Notes: a model not told the origin generated them from the sequence alone. Positions 9,049 to 16,909 are shown, counted from the first letter of the stretch. The stretch: DNA of 64,000 nt from JASLZO01 sp965247995 (GCA_965247995.1 OZ252041.1:930001-994000), one strand, 5' to 3'. Program-made: numbers and translations.

Positions 9049-9146
9049 TGGCGGGAGTGGGAGGGAGTCGAACCCACCGGAGACGACGCAGGCCGCCTCC
9101 CATCGGGTTTGAAGCCCGTGAGCCCCACCGGGAACCATCCACTCCC
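9049..9146 (-). tRNA. selC: tRNA-Sec (anticodon TCA)
   Basis: The minus strand encodes a 95-nt tRNA plus an encoded CCA (9049-9051). It has the special bacterial tRNA-Sec shape: an 8-bp acceptor stem (GGGAGTGG/CCACTCCC), a D-loop with CCGGTGGGG, anticodon loop CTTCAAA with anticodon TCA reading UGA, and a 7-bp stem in the long variable arm (GGAGGCG/CGTCTCC). The T-arm is GGGTTCGACTCCC and the discriminator is G, as in E. coli selC. The organism should therefore make selenoproteins. No selA, selB, selD or obvious selenoprotein gene lies in this window. Confidence 0.95.
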
Positions 9147-9229
9147 GTGCGGCCCCGGCATGGGCACCGCTGCGCAGTATACGCCGCGAGGTTTGGGGCG
9201 TTGCGCCCGGGTTCGGTTGGAGGCTGCGG

Positions 9230-9258
9230 GTGACAACGGGCGCGGCGGCGGGAATAAT
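9230..9258 (+). promoter_or_regulatory. Candidate promoter for purQ, placed for a leaderless mRNA
   Basis: GTGACA (9230-9235; 5 of 6 to the -35 consensus), 17 nt, then AATAAT (9253-9258; 5 of 6 to -10). The purQ ATG begins only 7 nt after the -10, where transcription would normally start. No Shine-Dalgarno precedes the ATG, which fits a leaderless transcript. Confidence 0.5.
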
Positions 9259-9264
9259 CATCAC

Positions 9265-9975
9265 ATGACACGGTGTGCAGTTCTGGTCTTTCCGGGGACG
9301 TGGAGCGATGGCGACTGTCATCACGTGCTTACCAACGTGTTCGGCGTGTCGGCGGACTTCGTGTGGCACAAGGACGAGAACGACCTCTCCGCGTACGACA
9401 TGGCGATCGTCCCGGGTGGATTTTCGTACGGGGACTACCTCCGACCCGGCGCTATCGCGCGGTTCTCGCCGGTGATGCGCGGGGTGGAGCGCATGGCGAA
9501 GGAAGGCGGGACGGTGATCGGGATCTGCAACGGCTTCCAGATCCTCTGCGAGGCGGGCCTGCTGCCAGGAGCGCTGCTGCGGAATGGGCACCTGGAGTAT
9601 CGGTGTCAGTGGACGGACCTCCGGGTGGAGACGTCGGATTCGCGGTTCACCTCAGTGTGCGAGGTAGGTCAGGTGCTACGCATGCCGATCTCGCACGGAG
9701 ACGGGAACTACTTTGCGGACCCGGAGACGGTCGAGGAGCTGGAGCGCAACGGCCAGGTGTTGTTCCGGTACTCGAGCCCAGAGGGCGTGATCGCGCCGGA
9801 GTTCAGTCCGAACGGATCGCTCCGAAACATTGCGGGGATCGTAAACCGGGAGCGCAACGTTCTTGGGATGATGCCGCACCCGGAGCGGTGCTGCGAAGCG
9901 ATTCTGGGCGGCGAAGACGGCAGGTTTATCTTCGAGTCGATGCTGGCCGCAGCAGGCGCGCTGGTCTCGTTATAG
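9265..9975 (+). CDS. purQ: Phosphoribosylformylglycinamidine synthase subunit PurQ
   Basis: The 236-residue class I glutamine amidotransferase supplies ammonia to PurL for formation of FGAM, the fourth step of purine synthesis. The nucleophile elbow GICNGFQ carries Cys88, and the His-Glu pair is H205/E207 in MMPHPER. The N-terminal 'VPGGFSYGDYLRPGAIA' segment is a PurQ hallmark. Length matches the family (about 225-240 aa). The ATG at 9265 was chosen because upstream sequence is taken by tRNA-Sec on the other strand. purL and purS are not adjacent here. Confidence 0.95.
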   Translation: MTRCAVLVFPGTWSDGDCHHVLTNVFGVSADFVWHKDENDLSAYDMAIVPGGFSYGDYLRPGAIARFSPVMRGVERMAKEGGTVIGICNGFQILCEAGLLPGALLRNGHLEYRCQWTDLRVETSDSRFTSVCEVGQVLRMPISHGDGNYFADPETVEELERNGQVLFRYSSPEGVIAPEFSPNGSLRNIAGIVNRERNVLGMMPHPERCCEAILGGEDGRFIFESMLAAAGALVSL

Positions 9976-10011
9976 CGTTCCCCTCGCTGACCTCGGGACG
10001 CCCCTCCGGCC

Positions 10012-10449
10012 TTGAGTGATACAACGGTCGCGATTGCGTTCGCGCTGGTGGCGTCGGTCTCGTGGGCGGTCGGGTCGATCCTGATCCGGCTGGGCATCGA
10101 GCAGGTTGGTGCACGGACGGCGACGTTCCTTTCGGTGGCGTCCGGGTTGATCTACGTCCTGGTGGTGGCGCTCATCCTTGACGCGTCGGCGTTCCTCGAT
10201 CTGACGCTGCGGGCCGTACTGGGGTTCACGCTCGTGGGCGTGCTGTCGTTCGGCGCGGGCCGATTTCTGTATTACACGAGTGTTGGGTTGATCGGCGTGG
10301 GGCGCGCGACGGCGATCGGCGGGGCTACGCCGATCGTGGCGGCGGCGATGGCTGTGGTGTTCCTGGGCGAAGCCCTGACGGCGCCTCTGGCGGCTGGGAT
10401 CGTAGCGGTGGCGGCAGGGATCGCGTTGATCGTGGGCCGGGAGCCCTGA
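10012..10449 (+). CDS. EamA-domain half-transporter (N-terminal half type)
   Basis: This 145-residue, very hydrophobic protein has about five transmembrane segments and corresponds to one EamA repeat of the drug/metabolite transporter superfamily. The usual late motif (ATAIGGATPIVAAAMAVVFL) and a terminal 'GIALIVGREP' are seen. It starts with TTG 36 nt after purQ and stops 4 nt before a second EamA half in another frame. Together the two halves sum to 306 residues, the size of a normal 10-TM EamA transporter. They are either a true two-subunit pair or an ancestral gene split by a frameshift. The substrate is unknown. Confidence 0.75.
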   Translation: MSDTTVAIAFALVASVSWAVGSILIRLGIEQVGARTATFLSVASGLIYVLVVALILDASAFLDLTLRAVLGFTLVGVLSFGAGRFLYYTSVGLIGVGRATAIGGATPIVAAAMAVVFLGEALTAPLAAGIVAVAAGIALIVGREP

Positions 10450-10453
10450 GGCG

Positions 10454-10939
10454 GTGGCCGGTCAGGACGTGTCGAACCGGACCCGCCCGCGTTTGCGCCG
10501 GGCGGCGACGCTGGGGGTGTTGGCGTCGGTCCTGTCGATCGCGGCGTACGGGACGGGTCAGACGTTGACGAAGAGCTTGGTCGACGGCGAGACGCCACCG
10601 CAGGTCGGCTCGTTGATCACGTTCGTGGCGGGTGGGACGGTACTGTTTCTCGCGTCGTTGCCGTCTTTGAACCGAGACTTGCGAGCACCGAAGCGCAGCC
10701 TCGTGTGGGTGTGTCTCGCCGGGTTGTTGGCATCGAACGGGGCGTTCCTTAGCTTCTTCGCATTGGCGCGGGCGCCAGTGGTGGTGATCTCGCCGATCAT
10801 CGGCATCAGCCCGTTACTGACGTTGGGGCTGGCGGCGATCTTTCTGCGGCAGGTCGAGCAGATCACGCTGCGGACGGCGGCCGGGTCGGTGTTGGTGGTG
10901 TTGGGTGTGCTGTTGGTGATATTCGGAAACGCGGGGTAG
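10454..10939 (+). CDS. EamA-domain half-transporter (C-terminal half type)
   Basis: This 161-residue protein has a short basic cytoplasmic N-terminus (NRTRPRLRRA) and about five membrane segments forming one EamA repeat. The motif 'SPIIGISPLLTLGLAAIFL' matches the conserved end of EamA domains. The GTG start lies 4 nt after the stop of the first half, which implies co-translation. The hydrophilic start argues for a genuine separate protein rather than a simple frameshift. The substrate cannot be inferred. Confidence 0.75.
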   Translation: MAGQDVSNRTRPRLRRAATLGVLASVLSIAAYGTGQTLTKSLVDGETPPQVGSLITFVAGGTVLFLASLPSLNRDLRAPKRSLVWVCLAGLLASNGAFLSFFALARAPVVVISPIIGISPLLTLGLAAIFLRQVEQITLRTAAGSVLVVLGVLLVIFGNAG

Positions 10940-10959
10940 GGAAACGGAAGGCTGAACCC

Positions 10960-10987
10960 TTGACGATCAAGCGGACGGACGTATCAT
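10960..10987 (+). promoter_or_regulatory. Promoter of the 219-aa/PIN module
   Basis: TTGACG (10960-10965), 16 nt, then TATCAT (10982-10987), each 5 of 6 to the sigma70 consensus. It lies in a strikingly AT-rich pocket (about 10985-11030) between GC-rich genes and about 43 nt before the ATG of the 219-aa gene. This gives the two-gene module its own promoter, as expected for an autonomous cassette. Confidence 0.55.
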
Positions 10988-11029
10988 GTATTTATCAATA
11001 AAATATATGGAAAGTAACAAGGTACGATT

Positions 11030-11689
11030 ATGATTTTCACGATACGGGACATCCAAGTTGAGATTGAGGACAGCCTGGCAAATCTGCCCAAGGTCTCCTT
11101 GCCGGAGGAGCTCGAGGGGTTGAGGCACCTCGTCCGGGGTGATCGCCACCCGCAGGTGGCGATTCGCCGGGTAGACAAGGCCAACAGGAAGGTGCGTGAG
11201 GATGCTGCTGCCAGCTACTTTGACCCTGATACCTGTGAGTTGGTCGTGACGTTCGTCGCCCCTGAAGTCCGCCGCAATGAGGACGGGCGCCCAGAGACGA
11301 TCCCGAACCTTGCCCGGCAGTCAGGTCCCGATTTGGAGGACGAGGAGGCCATCGGCCAGCTGATCGAGCAACTCGAGGCCATCGAGGCTAAGTTGCCGTT
11401 TGTTGGCCTGAAACTGTTCCGTGATCAGGTCCTTCCGAGCTGCGGCCATCGCTGGGCCGCCGATCCCTCGACGATCCGTTCGCTGCTGCAGCGTTGCACG
11501 GACGCGGGTTTGATCTTGACGAGCAAGGTCCACAACCCCGATCAACCGGCGTATCCGACCACGGCGATACGCGTCAATCACCGGCACCCGCGGTTCCAGC
11601 CGGAGGTCCGGGAACGGCGCTCGCGGTTCACACCAACGCCTATCAGCGGAGGCGTTATCTCGGACACGGTCCTGGGCGACCGTCGCTGA
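11030..11689 (+). CDS. Unknown 219-aa protein upstream of a PIN nuclease
   Basis: I do not recognise the family. The N-terminal part (about 1-90) is mixed alpha/beta and charged. Residues of about 100-125 form an acidic helix rich in Glu, Leu and Ile. Residues of about 125-185 look like a winged helix: a helix, then 'DPSTIRSLLQRCTDAGLIL' as a candidate recognition helix and 'NPDQPAYPTTAIRVN' as a candidate wing. The tail is basic and rich in Arg. It lies 11 nt before a VapC-like PIN gene and behind its own promoter. By position it could be an unusual, large DNA-binding antitoxin/autorepressor; that is inference. A weak AAGG lies 9 nt before the ATG. Confidence 0.6.
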   Translation: MIFTIRDIQVEIEDSLANLPKVSLPEELEGLRHLVRGDRHPQVAIRRVDKANRKVREDAAASYFDPDTCELVVTFVAPEVRRNEDGRPETIPNLARQSGPDLEDEEAIGQLIEQLEAIEAKLPFVGLKLFRDQVLPSCGHRWAADPSTIRSLLQRCTDAGLILTSKVHNPDQPAYPTTAIRVNHRHPRFQPEVRERRSRFTPTPISGGVISDTVLGDRR

Positions 11690-11700
11690 CGGTCCGGCCG

Positions 11701-12162
11701 ATGGCGAGTCTCTACCTCGATACCAGTGCGTTGATCAAGCTGTACATTGAAGAGGCTGGCACGCCGCGGGTCCTCGAACTCACCGAGAGCCCTGATGAAA
11801 ACCATCTAGCGCTGTTGGACCTCACATTCCTGGAGATCCGCTCCGCCGTCCGACGCCGGGAACGTGAAGGCGACATCCCCGGCCCGTGGGCGGACCGCAT
11901 CCTGCTGCAGATCGAACGGGACGGCTCGTCCATCTACATCACGCAGCCCACGACGTCCTCTGTGATCGAGCAAGCGGCCCGCCTCCTTGACCTGTACCCA
12001 CTCCGGACGTACGACGCCCTCCAACTCGCCGGCTGCTTGACGATCCGGCGTAGCGCCCCACCGCCGGTGACGTTTGTGTGCGCCGATTCTCGCCTCTCCA
12101 TGGCCGCCGAGTCCGAAGGACTGCCCACGATCAATCCTCTGGACCCGAAGCCAAGCGCGTAG
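11701..12162 (+). CDS. PIN-domain ribonuclease, VapC-like
   Basis: The 153-residue protein is a complete PIN domain. The four acidic metal-binding residues are visible: D7 in YLDTSAL, E45 in FLEIRSAV, D105 in YDALQLA and D129 in CADSRL. In VapC toxins this site binds Mg2+ and cleaves RNA. The ATG at 11701 gives the family length; no Shine-Dalgarno precedes it, so translation is probably coupled to the 219-aa gene that stops 11 nt earlier. No VapB-type antitoxin of the usual 70-90 aa is present. A toxin role is inferred from family and layout. Confidence 0.85.
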   Translation: MASLYLDTSALIKLYIEEAGTPRVLELTESPDENHLALLDLTFLEIRSAVRRREREGDIPGPWADRILLQIERDGSSIYITQPTTSSVIEQAARLLDLYPLRTYDALQLAGCLTIRRSAPPPVTFVCADSRLSMAAESEGLPTINPLDPKPSA

Positions 12163-12389
12163 GCCTTCACTGCGACCGTGCCCCGTTGTGGCACCTAGAC
12201 GAAAGCGCGACGGTGGTCGGCCAGTGGTGTTGTGCCAGTTGGCACTCGCCGGTCCAGAGCTCTTTTCTAAGCAAACACGGTGTTGGCCAGGGTTTGAAAC
12301 TGATCCGCTCTGGCGAACACCCATGAAGGGTCATAAAATGAGTGCTGGCACATGAAGTCACCTGGAAGAACGTTGTTAGGAGAGGTGAG

Positions 12390-12791
12390 ATGACAACTGG
12401 CGGTCAGCGCAACGGAGCCGAAGCCGGGCGGACGATAATTGATGCCAACGACCTGAAGGTACAAATCGAGCGCAAAACTGGCGCGACCGTCGCTGTGATA
12501 TCAGGCCGTTTAGACGGCACCAACGCCCCGGCATTTCAGAGTTCGCTCGAATCGACCTTGGACGACAGTGTTTCCGCCCTATTGTTAGATTTGAAAGACC
12601 TCATTTACATCAGTAGTGCCGGTCTCAGGGCTCTGCTCGTAATCGCCCGGCTGTTGCAGGAACAATCTGCGGCATTTGGGGTTTGTTCCCTGTCCGAGTC
12701 CGTGCATGAAGTATTCCAAATCAGCGGTTTCGAAAACTTCATTCAGGTCCATTCCGATCAGGACGCCGCACTTTCCTTCATTAGCCGGTAA
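12390..12791 (+). CDS. STAS-domain anti-sigma factor antagonist
   Basis: This 133-residue protein is a single STAS domain like SpoIIAA/RsbV, which in its unphosphorylated form binds an anti-sigma kinase and frees a sigma factor. The phosphorylation site motif is present as ISSAGLRALL (Ser75/Ser76). The ATG at 12390 has AGGAGAGGTGAG immediately upstream; an in-frame start at 12342 lacks this. No anti-sigma kinase or sigma factor gene is adjacent. Upstream (12163-12389) I see a TAAAAT -10-like hexamer at 12334 but no good -35. Confidence 0.85.
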   Translation: MTTGGQRNGAEAGRTIIDANDLKVQIERKTGATVAVISGRLDGTNAPAFQSSLESTLDDSVSALLLDLKDLIYISSAGLRALLVIARLLQEQSAAFGVCSLSESVHEVFQISGFENFIQVHSDQDAALSFISR

Positions 12792-12958
12792 CGCATCTGG
12801 TCCGTGCCTCGTTTACGGGCACTAGAAACGAGTTGAGGAAGCCGCCGAATCCATAAGGGCTACGGACCGAACCGTGTCGAGGAGCCCACTCGAGCGCTCC
12901 TTCCGGCAGGACTGTTTAAGCCGATTCCTCACTCACAGGCAGTTTCGTCCGAAAGTGG

Positions 12959-13612
12959 TCAGCGGTAGAGACGCGCCTGCATCGCGGCGGCTACCGAAAT
13001 CTCGATGTTTAGGATCGCTTGTGATACGGCTCGGCCGATCACGTCGAGCTTCCGCACCTGCTCGATACGGGGAGCCGCGTTAGCGAGTTCTCGTCTGGAC
13101 AACAGTCCCTCGAAGATCCGGCAGGCATCGGCCAGGGAGATGATCACCATGTCCCGCGGATGAGGAATCTCGTCGCTGAACAGAACGCCCATGATTCGGA
13201 GTTTGACCTCTCGCTCAGCCTCGCCTTGAACCATCGGATAGCGCCTAGTCTGGAACACCCAGAGGAAGCGGTCCTCCCGACGTTCCAAAATGCCGTTGGC
13301 AACCAACCGTGAAAGGGCCTCTTCTCGTATCGCATCCGCACGTTGAGCTGTCTGCTGTACCCAGTAGCGGGCGTCGTGCTTCTCTCCCGCGGCGATTTCT
13401 GCCAGCGTCGGGTCAAGCAGGCTATCACCTACCGGAGTAGCGTCCAGCAGAACCAGGCTCTCGAGGTCCGTGTCTATCCGGTTCTCCAGCGCTAGGTCCA
13501 TCAGGATGCCCCCTGCGAGGGCATAGCCAAGCGACCAACTGGGCACACGTGCGAAGGTGCCATTTTCGTCATCTAGCAACAGCAGAATGATTTCTTCAGC
13601 GAACCTCAACAC
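12959..13612 (-). CDS. GPP34 (GOLPH3/Vps74-like) family protein
   Basis: The 217-residue protein matches the GPP34 fold of eukaryotic GOLPH3/Vps74, phosphoinositide-binding Golgi proteins with bacterial relatives of unknown role. Visible family features are an N-terminal amphipathic stretch (FAEEIILLLLDDENGTF), the hydrophobic GYALAGGILMDLAL helix, a 'VANGILERREDRFLWVF' beta-hairpin and a C-terminal helical part. The GTG at 13612 follows AAGGAGAG at 6-nt spacing; a TTG 24 nt upstream would add a basic MKNRRREA. It is convergent with the STAS gene. Membrane association is an inference from the family. Confidence 0.8.
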   Translation of the reverse strand: MLRFAEEIILLLLDDENGTFARVPSWSLGYALAGGILMDLALENRIDTDLESLVLLDATPVGDSLLDPTLAEIAAGEKHDARYWVQQTAQRADAIREEALSRLVANGILERREDRFLWVFQTRRYPMVQGEAEREVKLRIMGVLFSDEIPHPRDMVIISLADACRIFEGLLSRRELANAAPRIEQVRKLDVIGRAVSQAILNIEISVAAAMQARLYR

Positions 13613-13644
13613 CGCTTCTCTCCTTCTGTTCTTCAAGATGTTTC

Positions 13645-13660
13645 GATCATGGCCATGATC
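13645..13660. promoter_or_regulatory. Perfect 16-bp palindrome upstream of the GPP34 gene
   Basis: GATCATGGCCATGATC reads identically on both strands and lies 32 nt upstream of the GPP34 start, in the promoter region. A dimeric repressor or activator could bind here. Confidence 0.45.
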
Positions 13661-14061
13661 CGCTAGGGGTTAACGTCTGGTCGAGAACTCCAGCAATTGT
13701 ATCCTAGCCGAATCGGCACCGACACGACCACGTGTGTTGGGACCGAGGCGGCATCGTCCCACGCGTATTGGTTTCTACGAACCGAAGGGATTGCCGTGCT
13801 GTCTTGTTTTTCCCAATTTCAGGAGATAGAACAAGAGCATCAGGCCGGCATTCTTGCGGGAATTGACGCGCTCCAGCCCTCCGGCTGTCTGACGTTCGGT
13901 GGGAGCGTCGCGTTGTCTGCATGTCGGTCGCTGCCACGAGACTCACGATCGATCCCTTTGGCCCGAATCCCGGCGAATACAGAGCAGCGGTCAGCGTCCT
14001 TGTTGTGGGCACGGTGTGCTAGTTTGACGGCGATTTCATAGATAGGGGGGATGGTCATCGC
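13661..14061. other. Intergenic region before the FAD oxidase
   Basis: About 400 nt between divergent genes. Short open frames exist on both strands, but none has family-like composition or a convincing ribosome site. I see no terminator, repeat or tRNA. The last 15 nt hold the Shine-Dalgarno (TAGGGGGGATGG) of the next gene. Confidence 0.5.
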
Positions 14062-15489
14062 ATGGATTCCGCTGCGTTTCTCGGTGAGGTGAACCAGATC
14101 GTTAGCCGTGACCGCGTGCTCACGGACGATCAGACTCTGGACGATTACTCGCGGGACGCGGTGCGGCATGACCGGTGGGGACTCGCGCCGCCGCAACGAC
14201 CGCTAGCAGTGATCCGTCCAGCCACGACGGCGCACGTGTCCGAGGTCATGAAGTTGGCAACGCGTATTGGGGTCGCCGTGGTGCCGTACGGAGCGGGTAC
14301 GGGGGTAATGGGCGGCGCGGTGTCGGTCGGGGCGGGGATCGTGTTGGACCTCGGGAGCATGGACAAGGTCTTGGACGTCAGCGTGGAGAACCGGTGGGCG
14401 CGGGTGCAGCCGGGGGTAATCCTGGGCGAGTTGGACACAGTGGCGAACATCGGCGGGTTGTTCGTCGGGCACGACCCGTGGAGTCAGCCGGTGGCATCGG
14501 TGGGCGGGGCGATTTCGACGAACGGGGTTGGCTACCTGGCGGCGAAGTACGGTCCGATGGGCAGACAGGTGCTTGCGCTGGAGGTGGTATTGCCAACGGG
14601 CGAGGTGGTCCGGACCCGGGCGTTGCCGCGGAACGTGAGTGCGGGGCTGGATATGACGGGGTTGTTCATCGGAACGGACGGCGTGTTCGGCGTCATCACG
14701 GAGGCGACGATCCGTCTGTTCCCGCAGCCTGAGGAGCGCAGACACTACGCGCTGGAGTTTCCGAGCTTCCCGAGTGGGTTTTTCGCGATCTGTCGGATGG
14801 CCACCGAGGGGATCACCCCGGCGATGGTTGATTTCTTTGAGGAGGACCAGACGGAAAAGGGCGGGCCGCCGATAGAGGCGGACGCTCCGGGACGTTCGAA
14901 GCTTCATATGAGCTTGGAGGGGTCTTCGTCGATGGAGGTCGACGCGCTGGAAGGAACGGTGTGGGAGATTGTGTCGGCGTATTCGGGGACCGACCTGGGG
15001 CCAGAGGAGGCGCAGCGGTTCTGGGAGGAGCGGCACGCATCCGGGGAGCGGTACGCCTCGATGCGCGGAGGGGGGCAGCGGCATCCATGGCGTGACACCC
15101 AGGGAGGGGCGCTGGCGTACCTCCACACGGCCGCACCGATCTCGGAGGTGTTGAGCCTCCGGTATCAGGGAGTCTCGATGTTCCAGTCGGCAGGGTTCGA
15201 CGTCCATGAGGTGGCGATCTGGGGAGAGCCTGAGATGTTCTCGATCGTGGCAACGGACTCCGGTGAGCCGTCAGAAGCGAGGCAGGAGGCGATGAGGGAG
15301 GTCACGGACCGTTTCATCGACCTGGCGCTAGAGAAGGGCGGGACGGTGGAGTATTGCCACGGAGTGGGCGTGCGGATGAAGGGTGCATACGGGCGTGAGC
15401 TCGGTATCGGCGGTACCGAGTTGGTGCGTCGGATGAAGCGCGCGCTCGACCCGGCCGGAATCCTGAACCCCGGGAAGCTGCTGGACTGA
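14062..15489 (+). CDS. FAD-linked oxidase (GlcD / D-lactate dehydrogenase type)
   Basis: The 475-residue protein is a FAD-binding PCMH-type oxidoreductase of the GlcD / alkylglycerone-phosphate synthase superfamily, which oxidises 2-hydroxyacids or related substrates. The FAD-binding half shows PYGAGTGVMGGA, 'VQPGVILGELD' and the SVGGAISTNGVGYLAAKYGPMG loop. 'IGTDGVFGVITEATIRL' closes the domain. The C-terminal cap ends in the family-typical 'MKRALDPAGILNPGKLLD'. The ATG follows GGGGGG. Expansion of this superfamily is a known trait of SAR202-type Chloroflexota. The exact substrate is unknown; no iron-sulfur partner (GlcF) is adjacent. Confidence 0.85.
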   Translation: MDSAAFLGEVNQIVSRDRVLTDDQTLDDYSRDAVRHDRWGLAPPQRPLAVIRPATTAHVSEVMKLATRIGVAVVPYGAGTGVMGGAVSVGAGIVLDLGSMDKVLDVSVENRWARVQPGVILGELDTVANIGGLFVGHDPWSQPVASVGGAISTNGVGYLAAKYGPMGRQVLALEVVLPTGEVVRTRALPRNVSAGLDMTGLFIGTDGVFGVITEATIRLFPQPEERRHYALEFPSFPSGFFAICRMATEGITPAMVDFFEEDQTEKGGPPIEADAPGRSKLHMSLEGSSSMEVDALEGTVWEIVSAYSGTDLGPEEAQRFWEERHASGERYASMRGGGQRHPWRDTQGGALAYLHTAAPISEVLSLRYQGVSMFQSAGFDVHEVAIWGEPEMFSIVATDSGEPSEARQEAMREVTDRFIDLALEKGGTVEYCHGVGVRMKGAYGRELGIGGTELVRRMKRALDPAGILNPGKLLD

Positions 15490-15517
15490 GAGCCCACCGA
15501 GTTCCGGGCGTGCACGC

Positions 15518-15946
15518 GTGGTGACGTTCCGGCTCAAGCACGAGGTCGAAGGCCCGCTCGACGCAGTGTTCGCGGCGATCGCGGACGTGACCTCGGGTGC
15601 GACGTGGTCTCCGTTGGTCAGTGGTGCCCGGCGGGAGGATACGGGCCCAATTGGCGTTGGGAGCCGGTACCGGCTTTCGACGCTTGGCTCGGGGGAGCAG
15701 TCGATCCAGGTTGCAGCGCTCGAACCGCCGGTTTCCGTCACACTTCTGGTGACGTCAGTGATGGTCGAGGTTGCGCACACGTACCTTCTAGAGGCGATCA
15801 CCGTGGACCGTACGGCGGTCCGGCACACGGTCGAGGCGGCGTTCAGCCGGGCTGGCATCGTCGGTGTCCCGGCCCTGGTACCCGCGCTGTGGGTGCTCCT
15901 TCGCCTGGAGGCACGAACCCTGCGCCGGTACTTCGCGGCGAGGTGA
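15518..15946 (+). CDS. SRPBCC (START-like) domain protein
   Basis: This 142-residue protein resembles the polyketide cyclase/dehydrase branch of the SRPBCC lipid-binding fold. It opens with the characteristic 'pldavFAAIADVTSGATWSPLV' helix-loop, followed by beta strands and a hydrophobic C-terminal helix (LVPALWVLLRLEARTLRRYF). It starts with GTG 29 nt after the FAD oxidase and may be co-transcribed. Ligand unknown. Confidence 0.7.
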   Translation: MVTFRLKHEVEGPLDAVFAAIADVTSGATWSPLVSGARREDTGPIGVGSRYRLSTLGSGEQSIQVAALEPPVSVTLLVTSVMVEVAHTYLLEAITVDRTAVRHTVEAAFSRAGIVGVPALVPALWVLLRLEARTLRRYFAAR

Positions 15947-15970
15947 GAACGAGTCCGTGAGGCCGCGGGT

Positions 15971-16909
15971 CTAGGACGGGAGCACGGATCCCACGAACCC
16001 CTGGCGGCCGCGGGCGAATTCCTGAGCGGTGACGGGTCGCCGGCCGGCGATTTGCACCCGATCGAGCACGAGCAAGGAACCGCCGGCGGCGGCGACGCCG
16101 ATTTCGCCCGTTTCGCGCTCGACGACGTGGCCAGGTTCTGCGTCGCCCGCACCTTGGGGTTCTTCATGAGCCACGCGGATGTTGAGTCGTTGGCCATCGA
16201 GGGTCGTAACCGTCCCCGGCCACGGATCGAAGGCCCGCACTCTGCGAACGAGGGCGTCTGCTGGGAGCAAGAAGTCGAGCATCGCTTGGTCGCGCGAGAG
16301 GAGCTTCGTAGTGGTGGCGAGGGCGGGATCTTGGGGCTCGGCCGGTAGGGTCTGACGCACCCAGGGCACGAGGACTTCGAGGAGCAGGTCGGCAGCCTCG
16401 TGTGCGAGTCGTTCGGTGAGCGTCCGCGTTGTGTCGTCCGGCGCGATCGGCAGGTCCCGTTGGGCGACGACGGGGCCTGAGTCCATGCCTGCGTCCATGA
16501 CGAAGACGGAGACGCCGGTGGTTTCGCTGCCGTCGAGGATGGCGGTGGCGACGGGCGAGGGCCCTCGGTACCTCGGAAGGAGCGATGGATGGAGGTTCAG
16601 CCCTCCTCGCGGCGCGGTGCGAAGGACGGGTTGTGGGAGGATCTTGCCGTAGGCGGCGAGGATAAGGACGGTCGGCTCGAAGGCCCGGAGCCTTTCCATT
16701 TCTTCTGGTGGGCGCAAGCTCGGTGGCTGGATGATGTCAATCCCGAGCTCTTGGGCGGCGTCCTTAACGGGCGAGGACCGTAGTCGGCGGCCGCGGCCGG
16801 CGGGTTGGTCGGGTTGGGTGTAGACGGCAACTGGAGGCGATTTGCGGAGGGCGAGGGTCCGTAGGGTGGGGACGGCGAACGACGACGTGCCGAAGAAGAC
16901 GGACCTCAC
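15971..16909 (-). CDS. fmt: Methionyl-tRNA formyltransferase
   Basis: The 312-residue enzyme formylates initiator Met-tRNA with 10-formyl-THF. The N-terminal formyltransferase domain has the catalytic triad N105 and H107 (in LNLHPSLLPRYRGPSP) and D143 (in GMDSGP). The C-terminal OB-like domain (about 200-312) contacts the tRNA. The GTG at 16909 gives 'VRSVFFGTSSFAVPTL', the expected beginning; a longer frame to 17131 adds unrelated sequence. It is divergent from dnaA. A deformylase gene, often next to fmt, is not present. Confidence 0.95.
   Translation of the reverse strand: MRSVFFGTSSFAVPTLRTLALRKSPPVAVYTQPDQPAGRGRRLRSSPVKDAAQELGIDIIQPPSLRPPEEMERLRAFEPTVLILAAYGKILPQPVLRTAPRGGLNLHPSLLPRYRGPSPVATAILDGSETTGVSVFVMDAGMDSGPVVAQRDLPIAPDDTTRTLTERLAHEAADLLLEVLVPWVRQTLPAEPQDPALATTTKLLSRDQAMLDFLLPADALVRRVRAFDPWPGTVTTLDGQRLNIRVAHEEPQGAGDAEPGHVVERETGEIGVAAAGGSLLVLDRVQIAGRRPVTAQEFARGRQGFVGSVLPS

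Noticed and set aside
9049..9264. N-terminal extension of purQ from 8995
   Set aside because: The extension overlaps tRNA-Sec and does not resemble PurQ, which starts at the ATG at 9265.
12232..12245. TGGCAC as part of a sigma54 promoter upstream of the STAS gene
   Set aside because: GTGCCA-GT-TGGCAC is a short palindrome, but the required TTGC element at the right spacing is missing.
13697..14041. Short open frames between the GPP34 gene and the FAD oxidase
   Set aside because: No ribosome site, no family-like composition, and frames exist on both strands of the same DNA.
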